This document shows positions 39,601 through 51,400 of a stretch of 64,000 nt of DNA, piece after piece (position 1 is the first letter of the stretch; each line of letters begins with the position of its first letter). The notes beneath the pieces are model-generated. The model was not told the origin of the DNA and did no database searches. It worked only from the letters and a program-made list of their open reading frames with translations. Source of the stretch: Apteryx mantelli (lineage: Eukaryota > Chordata > Aves > Apterygiformes > Apterygidae); the NCBI RefSeq assembly GCF_036417845.1, contig NC_089980.1:60014501-60078500 (forward strand), given 5' to 3'. Made by a program: the position numbers and the translations under genes.

Positions 39601-42600
39601 CTATAGAAATGAATTGCAACCATTAACACCCTATAGGCAACCAGAAAGCCATCACTGTAGAAGATTTGAGCTGCAGATGTCAGAAACATCGCTGTGCAGA
39701 CGGCAAGACCCTTTATGTAAGGGGTGAGTACTGCTGTGTTGAGTCTTAGGACATGAATGACAGAATTATTAGTCCAGTCAGCTGTTACTAGTATCAATCT
39801 CCTGAGCTGCTCATTCCCTCTAGTTTTGTACCATTGCACCCATTTTGATGTTCTGCCCTGCAAAGCAAGTTGTTTTGGTATCTTTTTCCTTTTCCATTGT
39901 TGTTGCTGAAGATAGTAGTTCAGTAATGCATTGCCAACACATAAAAAAAAGCGCTGCTTTTTATCCTTGATGCTTAACTGCTATGTCAATGCAGCCCATT
40001 GTGAATTAATTTTATGATTTCAAATTGCTGTTGGGGACTGCTCAAGGAATAGGCTGGGGAGTGAATTATGCTTCTGTCATGGTTGTCTTGGTTCCTTCCT
40101 GTTTCATGGCAGGTCAGGAGCTTCCTTGCCTCTCATTCCTGTTTCTGGGCTCCGTGCCTCCCCTGTCTGCTTACCTCAAGTGCTTTTCCCAGTGGTGTAA
40201 TTGCTCACACTAGGAACATCTAGAGAGGTTTTGGGTGACAGACTCACTGGAGCAGGAGCTGCACAGTGCCTTCTGCGATGGAGCCCCCACGGACCCTCCT
40301 GAGCATTACCATCATACAAGTAATTGAGTGATGTGCATCTTTACCCTCTTCTGTAAGTAAGGAGGGAAGAATTAGTCTTCACAGCCCATTTTGGGGTATA
40401 TGTATGCATTATTTCCAGTACAAAGTGGAGAAGCTAGGGCAGATAGATGTGGTTGCTTGCCTGCAAAACTCAGGCAGCATGGTGCTTGTTGCTGTTGAGC
40501 TAACAGTAAAATTCAGGGGTTGGTCTTTGTGGGAGAGGAAGGCCTGATCTGAGGTGGTGATTTGAAATCTGATCATCCTGCATTTTAGAAAGGGTCATTC
40601 ATGGCAGGTCTGGAGATGCCAGGGAGCTTTACTTAACGACCTGGGAGTTTTGCCATGTGCTGTTCCTATCTGCTGAAAGACAGGGAGATGTTCCTGGGTG
40701 GATTCTGTCACCTTCGGTAGGGAGGGCAGAGTGCCAGATGTTGTGAAAGAAGGGGCTGCTAGACTTTACCTACGGAAATCATTTCTTGACATGGGCAAAA
40801 TCTCTAATTATCATCACTTTTCAACTCTTCCTTTCTAGGTGGTAGTTATTGAGGAGTCTCAGATGTAGCATCTCCAGCGGTTTCTGGAGTTAGCAGAACA
40901 TTTTGATTCCATTCAGCTCAGTCCTCTCTTTCATCAATATGCACGGCACTTCCCGATCAAGATAGAGATGCCCTGAAAAGCTTCCAGTCCAAGTTAAAAA
41001 GAGAACAAACAGGAGGGAAGGGCAACAGGGAGGGGGGTGAGAAGAAAGAAGGGAGAAAATGAATGAAGGAGAGACCAGTCTGATTACTGGGAAAACTAAT
41101 TCAGATGACTGGTGCCAGTGAGTTTTCCAAAATAATATGAATACGTTTGAAGGCATTTTTGAATGTGTAAGAGGCCACTGTTTAAGTCTCACTGAAGTTA
41201 ATTTTGTGAAGGGATATAAGGTGGGAGGAAGAGAGAGAATGCATGCCAGATGGGGTTTAAGAAGAAAAATCCAGGCATAGAGACAGCATGAAAAGAGCTC
41301 GGGAGCAGGCATGTGAGGAGAGTACAAAAGGGCTGGAGGGAGGGGGTGAGTGGGGACAGGGGAGGCCCAGGCAGAGCAGATGGAGGCAGTGAGAGGAGGA
41401 GAGCAGGAGGGGGGCTGCTGGTAAAGAGACCCTGAAAAGCAAAAATCAGGAGTTTGGCATTTGCTAAGATGTGGGGGAAGGGAGCGCATGGGGAGCCACC
41501 GGCAGCAGATGACAGTGCAGAGCTCAGTGTCCTTGGCCCCATGTTTGGGTGGGTCTGAAGGGGAGTGAAGTGAAACTGAGTGGCTAGAGACCACTCAGCA
41601 CCCCAGGAGACAAAGGCCTCACGCTGGAGTTGTAGTGGGCGCAGAGAGAGAAAGGATAGAGGTGTTTAGGGGTGAAGCTTGCGGGATACATCAAAGCCCT
41701 TTCTGAGGTCTTTCGTTGTGCTGTTCAGCATCGCAATCATGATTCAAGCACATTCATTAAGATGTTAGAATGAAACAAAACATCAGCTGCTTGAAATTCA
41801 AACATGCAAAAACTGCCAAGGAGACCGCTTTAGAAAGAGGAGAGAAAAACTCTCCACGTACAGAAAGTTGAAAGAGAAAGAGATAATAAAATAGCTCAGT
41901 AATGCTCATGCCTACAGCAACGGAGAGCAGGCATGCCTAAAAGGTTTTTAACTTAAAAAATAGGGAGTGAGGAACTTGCAGCACTGTTGCTGAGTAATAA
42001 CTTCTATGTCCTGATAATGGTGATGTCTACCTGGCTGTCGTAAGCAAATTAAAAACAGCATCCTGACTCGGTTGTCAGCTTTGCCTTGTCATTTGAACCT
42101 GTAATTGAATAGGGGGGGAAAAAAAAGGGCAAAGCTGTTACTAGTCTTGATGTGACGCTAAAATTAACAATCTTCCTGTCAACAGAGAGCTGGAGGGGAG
42201 GGCAGGCTACTGATGGGCTGTCCCTCCAAAGGACTGAATGAGGAGGACTGGCAGTGGCATGAAATGCCTGTCTATAGGGTGACAGAAGATGGGCTGTAGG
42301 AGAGAATGCTAATTCTGGAGCAGAGCACTATCTCCAACCTAGGAGTGCTTTCTGGGTCCCCTAATTATGCTTTCTTAGCCCGTCCACCCCCACGAGGCAC
42401 ATCCTCCCCTACTTGGAGAAGGAGTTGAAAACTGATTTATTTTCATTTTAAACCCATTTTAATTTGTGAAATCAAAATCCAAAAAATTGATATCTATATC
42501 AGGATGTCATAAAAATGTTCTCAGCATGATTATGAAGTGTAAGATCTTGAAAGTGAAGATGGGGGTTATTAAAAGCTAAAATTTCAAGAGCTTTATGGAA

Positions 42601-45002
42601 TCTCTGTGTGCCCATATCCATGTGTCTCTTTCACACTTTTGTTTACATTTTCCTATTCCAAATGGCTTTAAAAATAACTTTTTTTGATAAATGGATTCAT
42701 TTTGGGGAAGAAATCGAGGGGGAAGAATAGCTGAACTTCCTAAAAGGTGGAGTATTTTTCACCAGTGAGGTCAGCTGGCCTTGGTGGCCAAAATTGTCTG
42801 GTACTAAAACACAGCTCCTTGCACGTCAGCCATGTATATGTTGTTTGTGATCACCACATCAAGCAAATAGTTGCTTGGGGAATTACCTTTTGGATGAGCA
42901 TTGGGGTGATTCAGAGTGCATTCAGTTTTGTGATTCACAGAGCTGAAAAGGCAAACTGATTAATTGGAGGAGGAAGGAGGGAGACAGCGAGGCAGGAAAT
43001 TGGTGTCCAGAAGGCGTTTGCAAACAGTCACATTGCAAAGTTCTGTAACAATATGGATGGAGACACTTGGCAATCACTACATTTATATTGCATGCTTTAA
43101 TCCCTACTTTCTCACAATATTTTACTGTTTTGCAAAAACACTATTCCTAACATATGAACACTAATATTTTTAGATCTCTTCCTACTCTTAGGTACTGTTA
43201 TATCACACAAAACAAGTTAAACCAACTGTTCCAACCAGGTACTGTTTTGGAGCGCAGTCTGTTCATAGGGCTATATTCTGAAGTCCTTATTCAACTTTTA
43301 CTCAGCCCATTTCTTTTTCACGTTGTGTTCCGTTCCTATGACTAAACCCTGTGTCCCCCTCTTCCCCAGCAGTCTTTTTTCCAGAAATTAGGTTTGTTAG
43401 GAAGGTAAGAGAAGCCATTCCAGATTGCACTGTCTAATGGTCTTGCCCTGTTCTGTGAGGATCTACTTCCAGAAACTTGGGAAGAAGCAGCAAAAAATCT
43501 TAGTGAAGGCAACTGTGGAATGAACTTTCCATAGGAGATTTTTCCTAGCCTCATTCATTGAATGGCCAGCCTAGATTCTGAAACTTAGGTATACTTCTTT
43601 GCTAATTTCTACTGTACCTCATCAGCTATATATAAGCATCCAATTTTTTAGAATAGCAATGACTCCCACAACATGGTTACATATTGTATATTCTGAACGT
43701 TTTTAACCAGTTATACAGGTTTAGCCTTTCTTGAAAAGAAGCAAACCCTTTTGTTATTAACTGTACTACACTAGCCTGACTCTGCTCAAGTTTCTGGAAA
43801 AAAAGGGGTACAATCACCATGCACAAGTTCTTGGTTATACCTTAGTATTTAGTGCTAATTATTCCGTTAGTTCTATGTGCATAGCCATTTATATAAACAC
43901 AGTGTCCATAGAGTCCTTAAACACACAAGAACAAAATGTTTCAAGGATTAAACATAGGCTGAAATGACTTGTCAGCTGGACATGGTCAATATTTGTGCTT
44001 GGAATATGCAAACCTCTAACATGCATGATCATAGAAGTGTACAAATGGAGTCAAAAAGCCCATTCCTTTGGACTTTTGCAGGAAATGCAAGATAAATATG
44101 ATACTAAAGTAAGGAAGTTCAGGGATGCTTTTTTCAAGTAAACAAAGCCTCCCCCAAATGGCAGAACATAACGATTTTGAAGATGTTGATTGCACAGGTC
44201 AGAATTGTTTCCATCATAACTGAAGGTGAGATACCTAATCAGACAGTGACACCAGGGAATAATGAATCTTAAGCAATTTCTTCAATGTATTAAGTACACA
44301 TATGATCTCATATACCATCCTTTCATTTTGTCCCATCTGTTTTTCTTTTGAAAAAGTACTTACTCTAGGGAACTCTGAGGAAATCCCTTTCATTCAGCAG
44401 TTAATGCAGAGCTTGAAAAATTTACCTTATGTCTAAATAGCCAGCAAAGTCTGAGTCTGCAAATGTGGGTAGTTTGTTTTGGTCTCATGTGTAAAAAGCC
44501 CAGTTGTAATTTTGCTTTCCCTGGCTCTCTGAGGATTTTGTTTTGTTTTGAAACATGCTTGGAAAGCACATGTTGAAGAATCAGCAATATATGACAATCT
44601 TGTTAGCTTTTAAAGTAATTTTCCATCTGGTAGATTCATCTAATTGGAGTGGTGGGCTTGAAATTGTTCATTGCTGCTGATTTCACACAATGCTGACACT
44701 GTTACCTGTATAGGGATTCCCAAACTTCCCTTCCCTTCCAGTGTTTGTGGAGAAACGTATCTATTCCTTTTCCCATGTAACTGCAGCAAGCACTCACCTG
44801 CACCATAATAGGTCGATAACTTTCAGCATTTTTTGCCCTGGAAAGAGAGCAGCAGAACCTCATCTCAGCCAGCTCCCTGTGAGGCACAGCTGGAGAAGGT
44901 TTGAAACTGAAGACAAGAAGTAGTGGTTGGTTCGTTACAAGGAGTGAAAAAAGGCAGGCCAGCGAGGAAAGGGCTGGAAGGAAAGGCCAAAAACATGCGG
45001 TC
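33686..45002. other. Gene-free intergenic DNA with a purine-rich tract
   Basis: No gene is supported. The most distinctive piece is a purine-rich + strand from about 40.95 to 41.68 kb (listed separately). The motif 'tcccatgactgcaatggga' at 34187-34205 matches the core of the palindromic repeat family. Everything else is AT-rich, with short frames. Confidence 0.6.
40950..41680. repeat. Purine-rich (GA-rich) tract
   Basis: The + strand is strongly biased to G and A over about 700 bases, with many GGGAGG, GAGAGA and AAGAAGG runs, while the minus strand is correspondingly C/T-rich. The bias keeps a minus-strand frame open for 234 codons (41594-40890), with a Ser/Pro/Leu/His-rich translation. That composition is what CT-rich DNA gives in any frame and does not look like a protein family. 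It may be an old, decayed purine microsatellite. Confidence 0.5.
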
Positions 45003-45090
45003 TGACTCGTCTTTTATTGCAGTATAAATAGCTGAATCCATTGAAGTCCATGGCGTTACACTGGCATAAAGCAGAAAAGAATCAGGCACA
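45003..45090. repeat. Old palindromic interspersed repeat, copy 2
   Basis: This is the clearer copy of the element also seen at 17521-17600. It contains 'attgcagtataaatagctgaatccattgaagtccatggcgttacactggcataaagcagaaaagaatcaggc'. The centre, TCCATTGAAGTCCATGG, is nearly self-complementary, and the flanking arms (gcagtataaat; ttacactggcataa) pair partly. Its presence at two sites 27 kb apart, with fragments elsewhere, argues for a dispersed family and against a local hairpin. Confidence 0.55.
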
Positions 45091-46499
45091 GGATTTCAGA
45101 CATAGTGGGGACAGAGTCTTTCTCATGGATAAATGTGAATTATCACCAGTCAGCTTGAACTTCTCATTCAAGAAGACTGTTTTTTGAGCTGGATAGTAAG
45201 AACATGAAGGGTCCATTAGACAATCATATTTCTGATTGTTTGCCTGAATCTAATGTAAAAGTGTGGTAGGATTTACAGTAACTTGTTAGCTAAACAGCTA
45301 AAAAATTTGTTCTGCTTTTTAAATAACGACAATGTATCCTTTCCCAGAGCTCCCCTAAAGCTCTGAGATGGTGACTCCACTTAGTTTTCCATCACCTTTC
45401 TCCACATTCCCCTTCCTTCTGAATTGTAACTTGCCATCTGATAACACAGCTGTTCTTCCTTCCCTTTTGCATACTTTTGTACATCAGATTTTAGATCTTT
45501 TACTTTCTATGTTTATTCTTTTATTTCCTTAAAGTTCTATAGGGTTTAGGAAGTAGTATTGGTTATACATTGAGATCTCTTTCCTATAGAGAAATATCTG
45601 CTGAAACACAGCTATGCTGATTTTCATGGAAGAGTGTGAATTAACTTTTATTTTAACTCAAAACAACAGCCATTTCAAAATGTCATATGAAAAATCTAAT
45701 TTGACACACAGTGTACACAGAAATAGCAGCTGTAATAAATCCTGCTGTGACCAGGTCATCTGTGTCCCAAAAAGGAGCACAGGTCAGCGCAACGATAGCA
45801 GCTCCTGCTGTGTCAGTTACGTTCATGTTGCTGCCTTAAAGCCAAATATTGGAAAAGTCTAAGAAAAACTTTAGAAGCATATCAGACTGTGTGCCGTGCT
45901 TCATCACAAGTCACGCGGATTACATATTTTCACTTAGCAGCATAAGGTAGTCATCTCATGAAAGCTGTTAATATTGACAATGCACTGACCTCTAGGTGGG
46001 AATCTTGCTATGAACAAACAAACCAAGAGTGCTTTAGCGAACAACAGTTCAGTTCATGTTGCTTGGAGTTTCTAAATTTCTTCTCAGATTAAACGAAGTA
46101 ATTGATGTATGTTGTAATTTAATTTTCTGTGGAGAGCTCCTGCATATGAGCCTGGTAGTTCATGGGAGAGAAGGGATACTTTGATCTCAGCACTGCGTGT
46201 GGTTTTGAAAAATTGCGCTTCTCTTGAACCTGCTCTTCGGGCAGCTCCCCTGCTCGAAGAGCTGGTCTGCTCGCCCTCCTGGCAGGGCAGGGCACAGCAG
46301 AGCAGAGCAGGTGGCTGGGTGCCTCTGGCCCTCTGCGCTTCTCAGGGTCTGCCTACTTTGCCTCTGCCTAAAGCCAGCCCCAGCCCCGACTCCCTGCTCA
46401 CACAGGCAATGGATGAGAAAATGCAGAAGAATGATACAGTAGGCAAAGGAATAGAGAGGGCATGAGAATACTTTTGTTTCATTCTTTCAACTCTCTTTT
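45091..46499. other. Gene-free intergenic DNA
   Basis: No gene is supported. A CpG- and GC-richer piece at about 46.2-46.4 kb contains short direct repeats ('gcagggcagggcacagcagagcagagcagg'). Its frames are short and unrecognised. Confidence 0.6.
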
Positions 46500-46654
46500 A
46501 CAAATTTCCTGAATAACTTCAGGGAAAATCTTTAAATTTCTGTGTTTCTTCCCCTGTAAAACAGCATTAGTAATACCTCCCTATTTTGCAAGGGCATTAG
46601 GCAAACTTTTCAGCATTTGTGAAGTCTGCAGACGCTCTGGGTGCTGTAGACTAC
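46500..46654 (+). repeat. MIR-like SINE remnant (+), 3' half
   Basis: 'ttcagggaaaatctttaaatttctgtgtttcttcccctgtaaaacagcattagtaatacctccctattttgcaagg' follows the MIR block 'ttgggcaagtcacttaacctctctgtgcctcagtttccccatctgtaaaatggggataataatacctacct'. The downstream 'catttgtgaagtctgcagacgctctgggtgctgtag' matches the 'gtttgtaaagcgctttgagatcctcggatgaaaggcgctatag' tail. The match is good in order and spacing, with high divergence. Confidence 0.66.
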
Positions 46655-46936
46655 CTATGAGTAAGCAAAATGCTTGTAACTAAAGGGAGGAGGCAACAAA
46701 AGCTATTGCTAGCAAATATTCTGCTTTTCTACTAAAATCCTTTAGATTTTATGTAGTGAAGCCACATCCAATTAAACCACAACTTAGGTTAGAGTAACCA
46801 TGGGTGAAAAACCCCATATAGAGCTTTAGGTTAAATGGGAGGTTTACGGTCTCACAAAGGAACCCTTTCTCCGGAAGTAAACCCAGAGTTGCTCCTGCAT
46901 TAATAGCCTGTTTAGTCTGGATGTCAATCTGTATTT

Positions 46937-46952
46937 AAAAAAAAAAAAAAAA
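46937..46952. repeat. A16 homopolymer run
   Basis: Sixteen consecutive A, about 280 bases downstream of the MIR-like remnant. It is a simple repeat and not clearly that element's tail. Confidence 0.9.
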
Positions 46953-47287
46953 GTAATGATAGATAATTATATCTGTGTGTGCTTGAGCCAGATCAGATGT
47001 GGAGACAGTCTGATGTAACTTGGGTGTTGAGACTACTGTATGATTTCCTTTTTCTGCTTCTAGAAACTGCAAACTAGAGGGATTGCCAAAAGCTTTCTCA
47101 GTTTAGGGATTCTGAGTTACATGATTAGGTGAGAGCCACATTGCTGCTTTGTCTGGAAAACAGTCAGATCCACAGGTCCAGCAAGGGAAAGCTGATCTAA
47201 GGATAGTGGGCAGATTGCTTCCAGTGGGTTACACTGAAATTGTGCTTTCTTTTCTGCTTTCATCTTGGAGGTGCAAAGTATGTGCCT

Positions 47288-47309
47288 AAGAAAAAGAAAA
47301 GAAAAGAAA
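47288..47309. repeat. (AAAAG)n short tandem repeat
   Basis: Four adjoining A4-5G units; a simple repeat. Confidence 0.85.
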
Positions 47310-48440
47310 TTACTTACACAATCAGTTCGAATAAACTATTTGTAAAAATCTGCTAGATACCTAAGTTTCCTCCTTCCAAATGTGGTTGCAACATTTTCCA
47401 GTATGCTACTACTGTGTTTATCTCATGTATAATGAAAAAGTCAGTCTTTCAAAATCCCAATCCTATTTGGCTAACATGAATAAAAACTTCCTGGCCTGAA
47501 CAGGACTCCTGTCAGTAATACCTATTGAATGTAACTTTACTTTCTTATTAAGGAAAGGTCATAAAGAGACTGTTATTTTTGCTCCTGCTCTTTCTGGGCT
47601 GTTTTGGAGTAGCTGCTGATCCTTATTATCAGGTGTGTAGGATGTGTCCTGTCTATGCTGCCTGACCTCCATGATCTCCATTTGGTCTCCCAATCATTCA
47701 TTTGGGAAACCTGTGTCAAGCCAAAGAGAGGACTGGACTCCCTGTCTCCGTGGGCAGGCCACCCAAAATAACGCCGGCTCTTTTTTTCCAGTCTGTAGCC
47801 TCCTCCATAGGCAGCTGCAAGCTTCTTGTGGACCACAAGCAGTCTCTGGCCCCTCCTCTCCTCCACACTGGAGCAAGGCTTGAGGAGCATCCCAGGGCCC
47901 CGGTGAGGGCTGAGGGGCCCCAGGGGAGCCGCTGGCAGTGGGACAGCACCAAGCTGCTCCTAGGAAAGCCCCTGATGGCCACAAGGGGAAAGTGGGTGAA
48001 GAACCTGCTGCAGCTGGGACAGCAGTGATGCTGCAGCTGGCAGCATGTTTGCTGAGACGCGGTACATGTGGTGGTGTGGGGAAAAACGGTGACCTGGGGA
48101 AAGGATTGATGGATTGTGCGTGAGGGATAGAAACTTGGCGGTGTGGCTGGGCTGCTGGATGATGGTGAAGGAGATAATGGTGAAGAAGTAGACTGGGAGA
48201 TAAAAGAGAGTGAAGAGTGAAGTGCATGGCAGGTGTGTCTACTTCTGGAGGAGGAGAATCGTATTGAATCAGATAAGCTTGTCGGCAATGGTCTAGGTTT
48301 GCATGTGTGAGAATATTTGTTCAGGGATGATGACAGTAATACCCCATCCTTCGACATGGTGTTTTGCACATGCTGATATTAATTTACAAAGAAAATCAGT
48401 ATCGTTATCTTGATTTTGCAGCTGGAGAAATACTGCCTCT

Positions 48441-48456
48441 ATGTGTGTGTGTGTGA
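48441..48456. repeat. (TG)n microsatellite
   Basis: Seven to eight TG units, followed by GAGA-rich sequence. It is a short dinucleotide microsatellite. Confidence 0.85.
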
Positions 48457-51400
48457 GAGATGAAAGAGAAAGAGGAAAGAGTGAGCGAACAAGCCTCCAT
48501 GTATAAAAACAGTCCAAAAAAAAGAAAGTATGTCCTAGGGTAGGCTATACAGAGGCTAGGCATATGTTCATAGCATGTGCATGTGTGCTGCTGTAAGATG
48601 AGAAGTGGGGCTGAATTTGTTAGTGTTTAAAGTGAGGCTAGGACAGAGAAAAGTTACTTAGCAACAAAACTTTTCTCAATTTTATCAGCCTGAACATAGA
48701 GTTGGATGAATGCATGTTGCAGTGGTGTCAGTCTGAGAGTCCATGCAGGATAGCTGTGAGCTGCATGACAAACTTGAGTTCTGAAGGGTTCGAGCTTTGA
48801 TTTCACAGACAAGTGTTCTAGTCTTCAGGATTGCAAATGTATGTTTCTAAATACAAACTGGGCATGGACTGAAACAGGACTGTCTTAGAAGACATATAAA
48901 TAGACAGTGGTGGCTAAAGGTAGGCATTTCCTTGTACTCTTTGTCTGATCAGGATGTTAACTCTGAAGGCTAATGATTGCAATTCACTCTCAGCCAGTTT
49001 CAGGATTGACCTTTTTAACAGACAGGGTGAGAGTACAAGTCCTGTTCTTCCCAGAGGGGAACTCCGTAGTTACTGCAAGTAAAAGAAATGGGTTAAGAAG
49101 AAATAGAGATTTGTAGGAAAGTGCAAACAGGAGGAATTAAAATGAAGAGGAGGAATCATTGTTCTAGGAAGATAAGCTTGTTTTCCTCTGAGTGATGCTC
49201 AGAAATCACAACAAGGCACTTGATTTCCACTTTTTTTATTTCCATACAGTTATTTCTAAAGGCTGGACTCAGTCTCTTCGTTTATTTTTGTGTCTTCTGT
49301 TAATATCAAGGTCTCAGCTGTAAGGTTTTGTTCTGTCCTAAACCTACATGTAGATTAATAGCTGATTATTGCAAGTTCCATCAAAGACTTTCCCAGCAAT
49401 GGGGCAGGAGGATATCTCAGGAACTGTGCAAAGTGTGTTGGGGAGAAATCTACTTATTTTTAGTTGTTGGAAGTTTAGGAAAGGGAAGAAGGGGGTTGCA
49501 AGAGAAGGTTATGTTGAAAAGCTGGCATCCCTAGTGTGACAGTGGCAATGCATTGTCTGTGTTACATGCTAGCAAGATGCACATCTGAAGGTGAAGGAGT
49601 AAAAGGTCAATATTAGCTTTTTATTTCCTTTTTCTCTACCAGATAGCAAATTATAACTGGATGCTTTTCAGTCATAAATTAACTCCAGGGGATTTTTTAA
49701 TATGAAAATGGAAAGATAAGATCACAAAATACCAATAACCTTAGTTATTTTTGTTGCAATAAAAATGGCTGTTCTAACAGCTTTAGGTAACAGTGCTGTT
49801 GCCCACCCTGCCAATTGTTATGCTGCTTGCTGTTTGTATTTCATTACTACCTAAGAGGCCCTGGTCCCAAGCCAGGATCCTGTTGTGCTGGACATGATTC
49901 CAAAGACAGTCCTTATACCAACGAGAATGCAGTGCTTGTGGTGCTTTTGGCTTATAATATAGCATCTCTCTGTAAAGACAACAACTGTTGAAGTTTTGAT
50001 TTATTTAGACAACAGTCTTCTCTGGTGATTTTTATTTTCTTGCTTTGACAAAAGTAACTTAAATTCAAACAACTGTTTTCTCCTCTGAACACCCTTTAAA
50101 TAAAACAATAAATATCTTTGTGTGCACAGGACTGCACAAAATGGTAAATGGCATTATTATGTTTTTCTTAGCTTCTTGCATAGTCTTTAAGAGGAAACAA
50201 ACCCAAATACATTGGTAGGAAGACGAAATGTAAATAGTTCCCTCTGTAAGCTGGCACTATATTTTTCTTTTAAAATTAAAATGTATTTTGCTTTTTCTTG
50301 CAACCTACTGTGTAGCACTATGCCTACATGAAAATTTGCTCATAAAAAAATCCATCCTTGTGCATGACGTATCTTCCTTCCATAAAGAATTGCAATTTTC
50401 CCCTGGAAAATAATACTGAAAAATTTGCAAGGTTTTTCTGTGGGTTTCTAAAGGGAAAAAAAATTTGCCAGAAAAAGGACATTGTCTTCACCAGCTTTAT
50501 CAAATGTATTAGCATTTCATATATCTAGTAGTATGTCACTTCTACAGAAGCTTTATTATTATATAGTTCCAGCCACATAACCTTTCACATGTCGCCTTGC
50601 AGAGTAGAAAGCAGTGACATGAGCAGAGCTGAGCAAACTACTGAAAGCAAACAATATATTTATTTACTTCTTTCTTTTTCTGTATGTCAGTGATCTCTGA
50701 ACAGACCTGGACTTCTTAAAAATGTGTTGTTTTGATTTGTTGAATGAACTGCAGTTCATTTTGGATCACACAGTATTTCTTCTGCATCCAGACTAGATAA
50801 TTCCCAAAGCCACAAAACATTTTCAAGATGGCTGCTAGCATGAACAGCAGTGCAAGCACATGTTTGCATGCTGTGAACGCTCTCACTTGCAGTTAATATT
50901 CTTGTGGGAAAGAGGCTGCTCGTATGAGTGTTTGCGGGGATCAGAGAAAATGGTTGATCCATACTCTTTAAACAAATTTACTCATTGCATGTGTTCAGTG
51001 TTGGTGAATAATCCCTTGTAAAAACAATCTCTTATGAAATAGGGTTCGATATAAATCACTCCAAAGATTTATAGAATAAGACTTTAGTGAACAATATCCT
51101 GCCTGCAGGTTTCTAAATTGTGATAGCGATTCAGTAGCTGGGTAATAATTACTATTTTCTGTAAGATCATTTAGCAGAAAATCCTCATAAAAATGCAGTT
51201 ATTTATATTAATTTACACAGGATCTTTCCTTAGGGGATTTAATTTGGGGCTGTTTTTACTCAGCTCTAGAGCCTGGGGTTTAGCTGCCTTTATCCTCTTG
51301 CTCCCTGCAATCCCCAGTGCGCTGGTTACAGCCCCACCTTTGCAGCAGGCTGCATATGACATATTTCATTGAGGCTCCTCCTGCCTCACCCACACTCAGG

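Noticed and set aside
40890-41594. 234-codon minus-strand frame
   Set aside because: Its openness follows from CT-rich sequence, and its Ser/Pro/Leu-rich translation has no motif.
47716-48369. 217-codon minus-strand frame
   Set aside because: Two other frames are open over the same bases and the translation is Ser/Pro-rich without a domain. Reported only as a composition anomaly.
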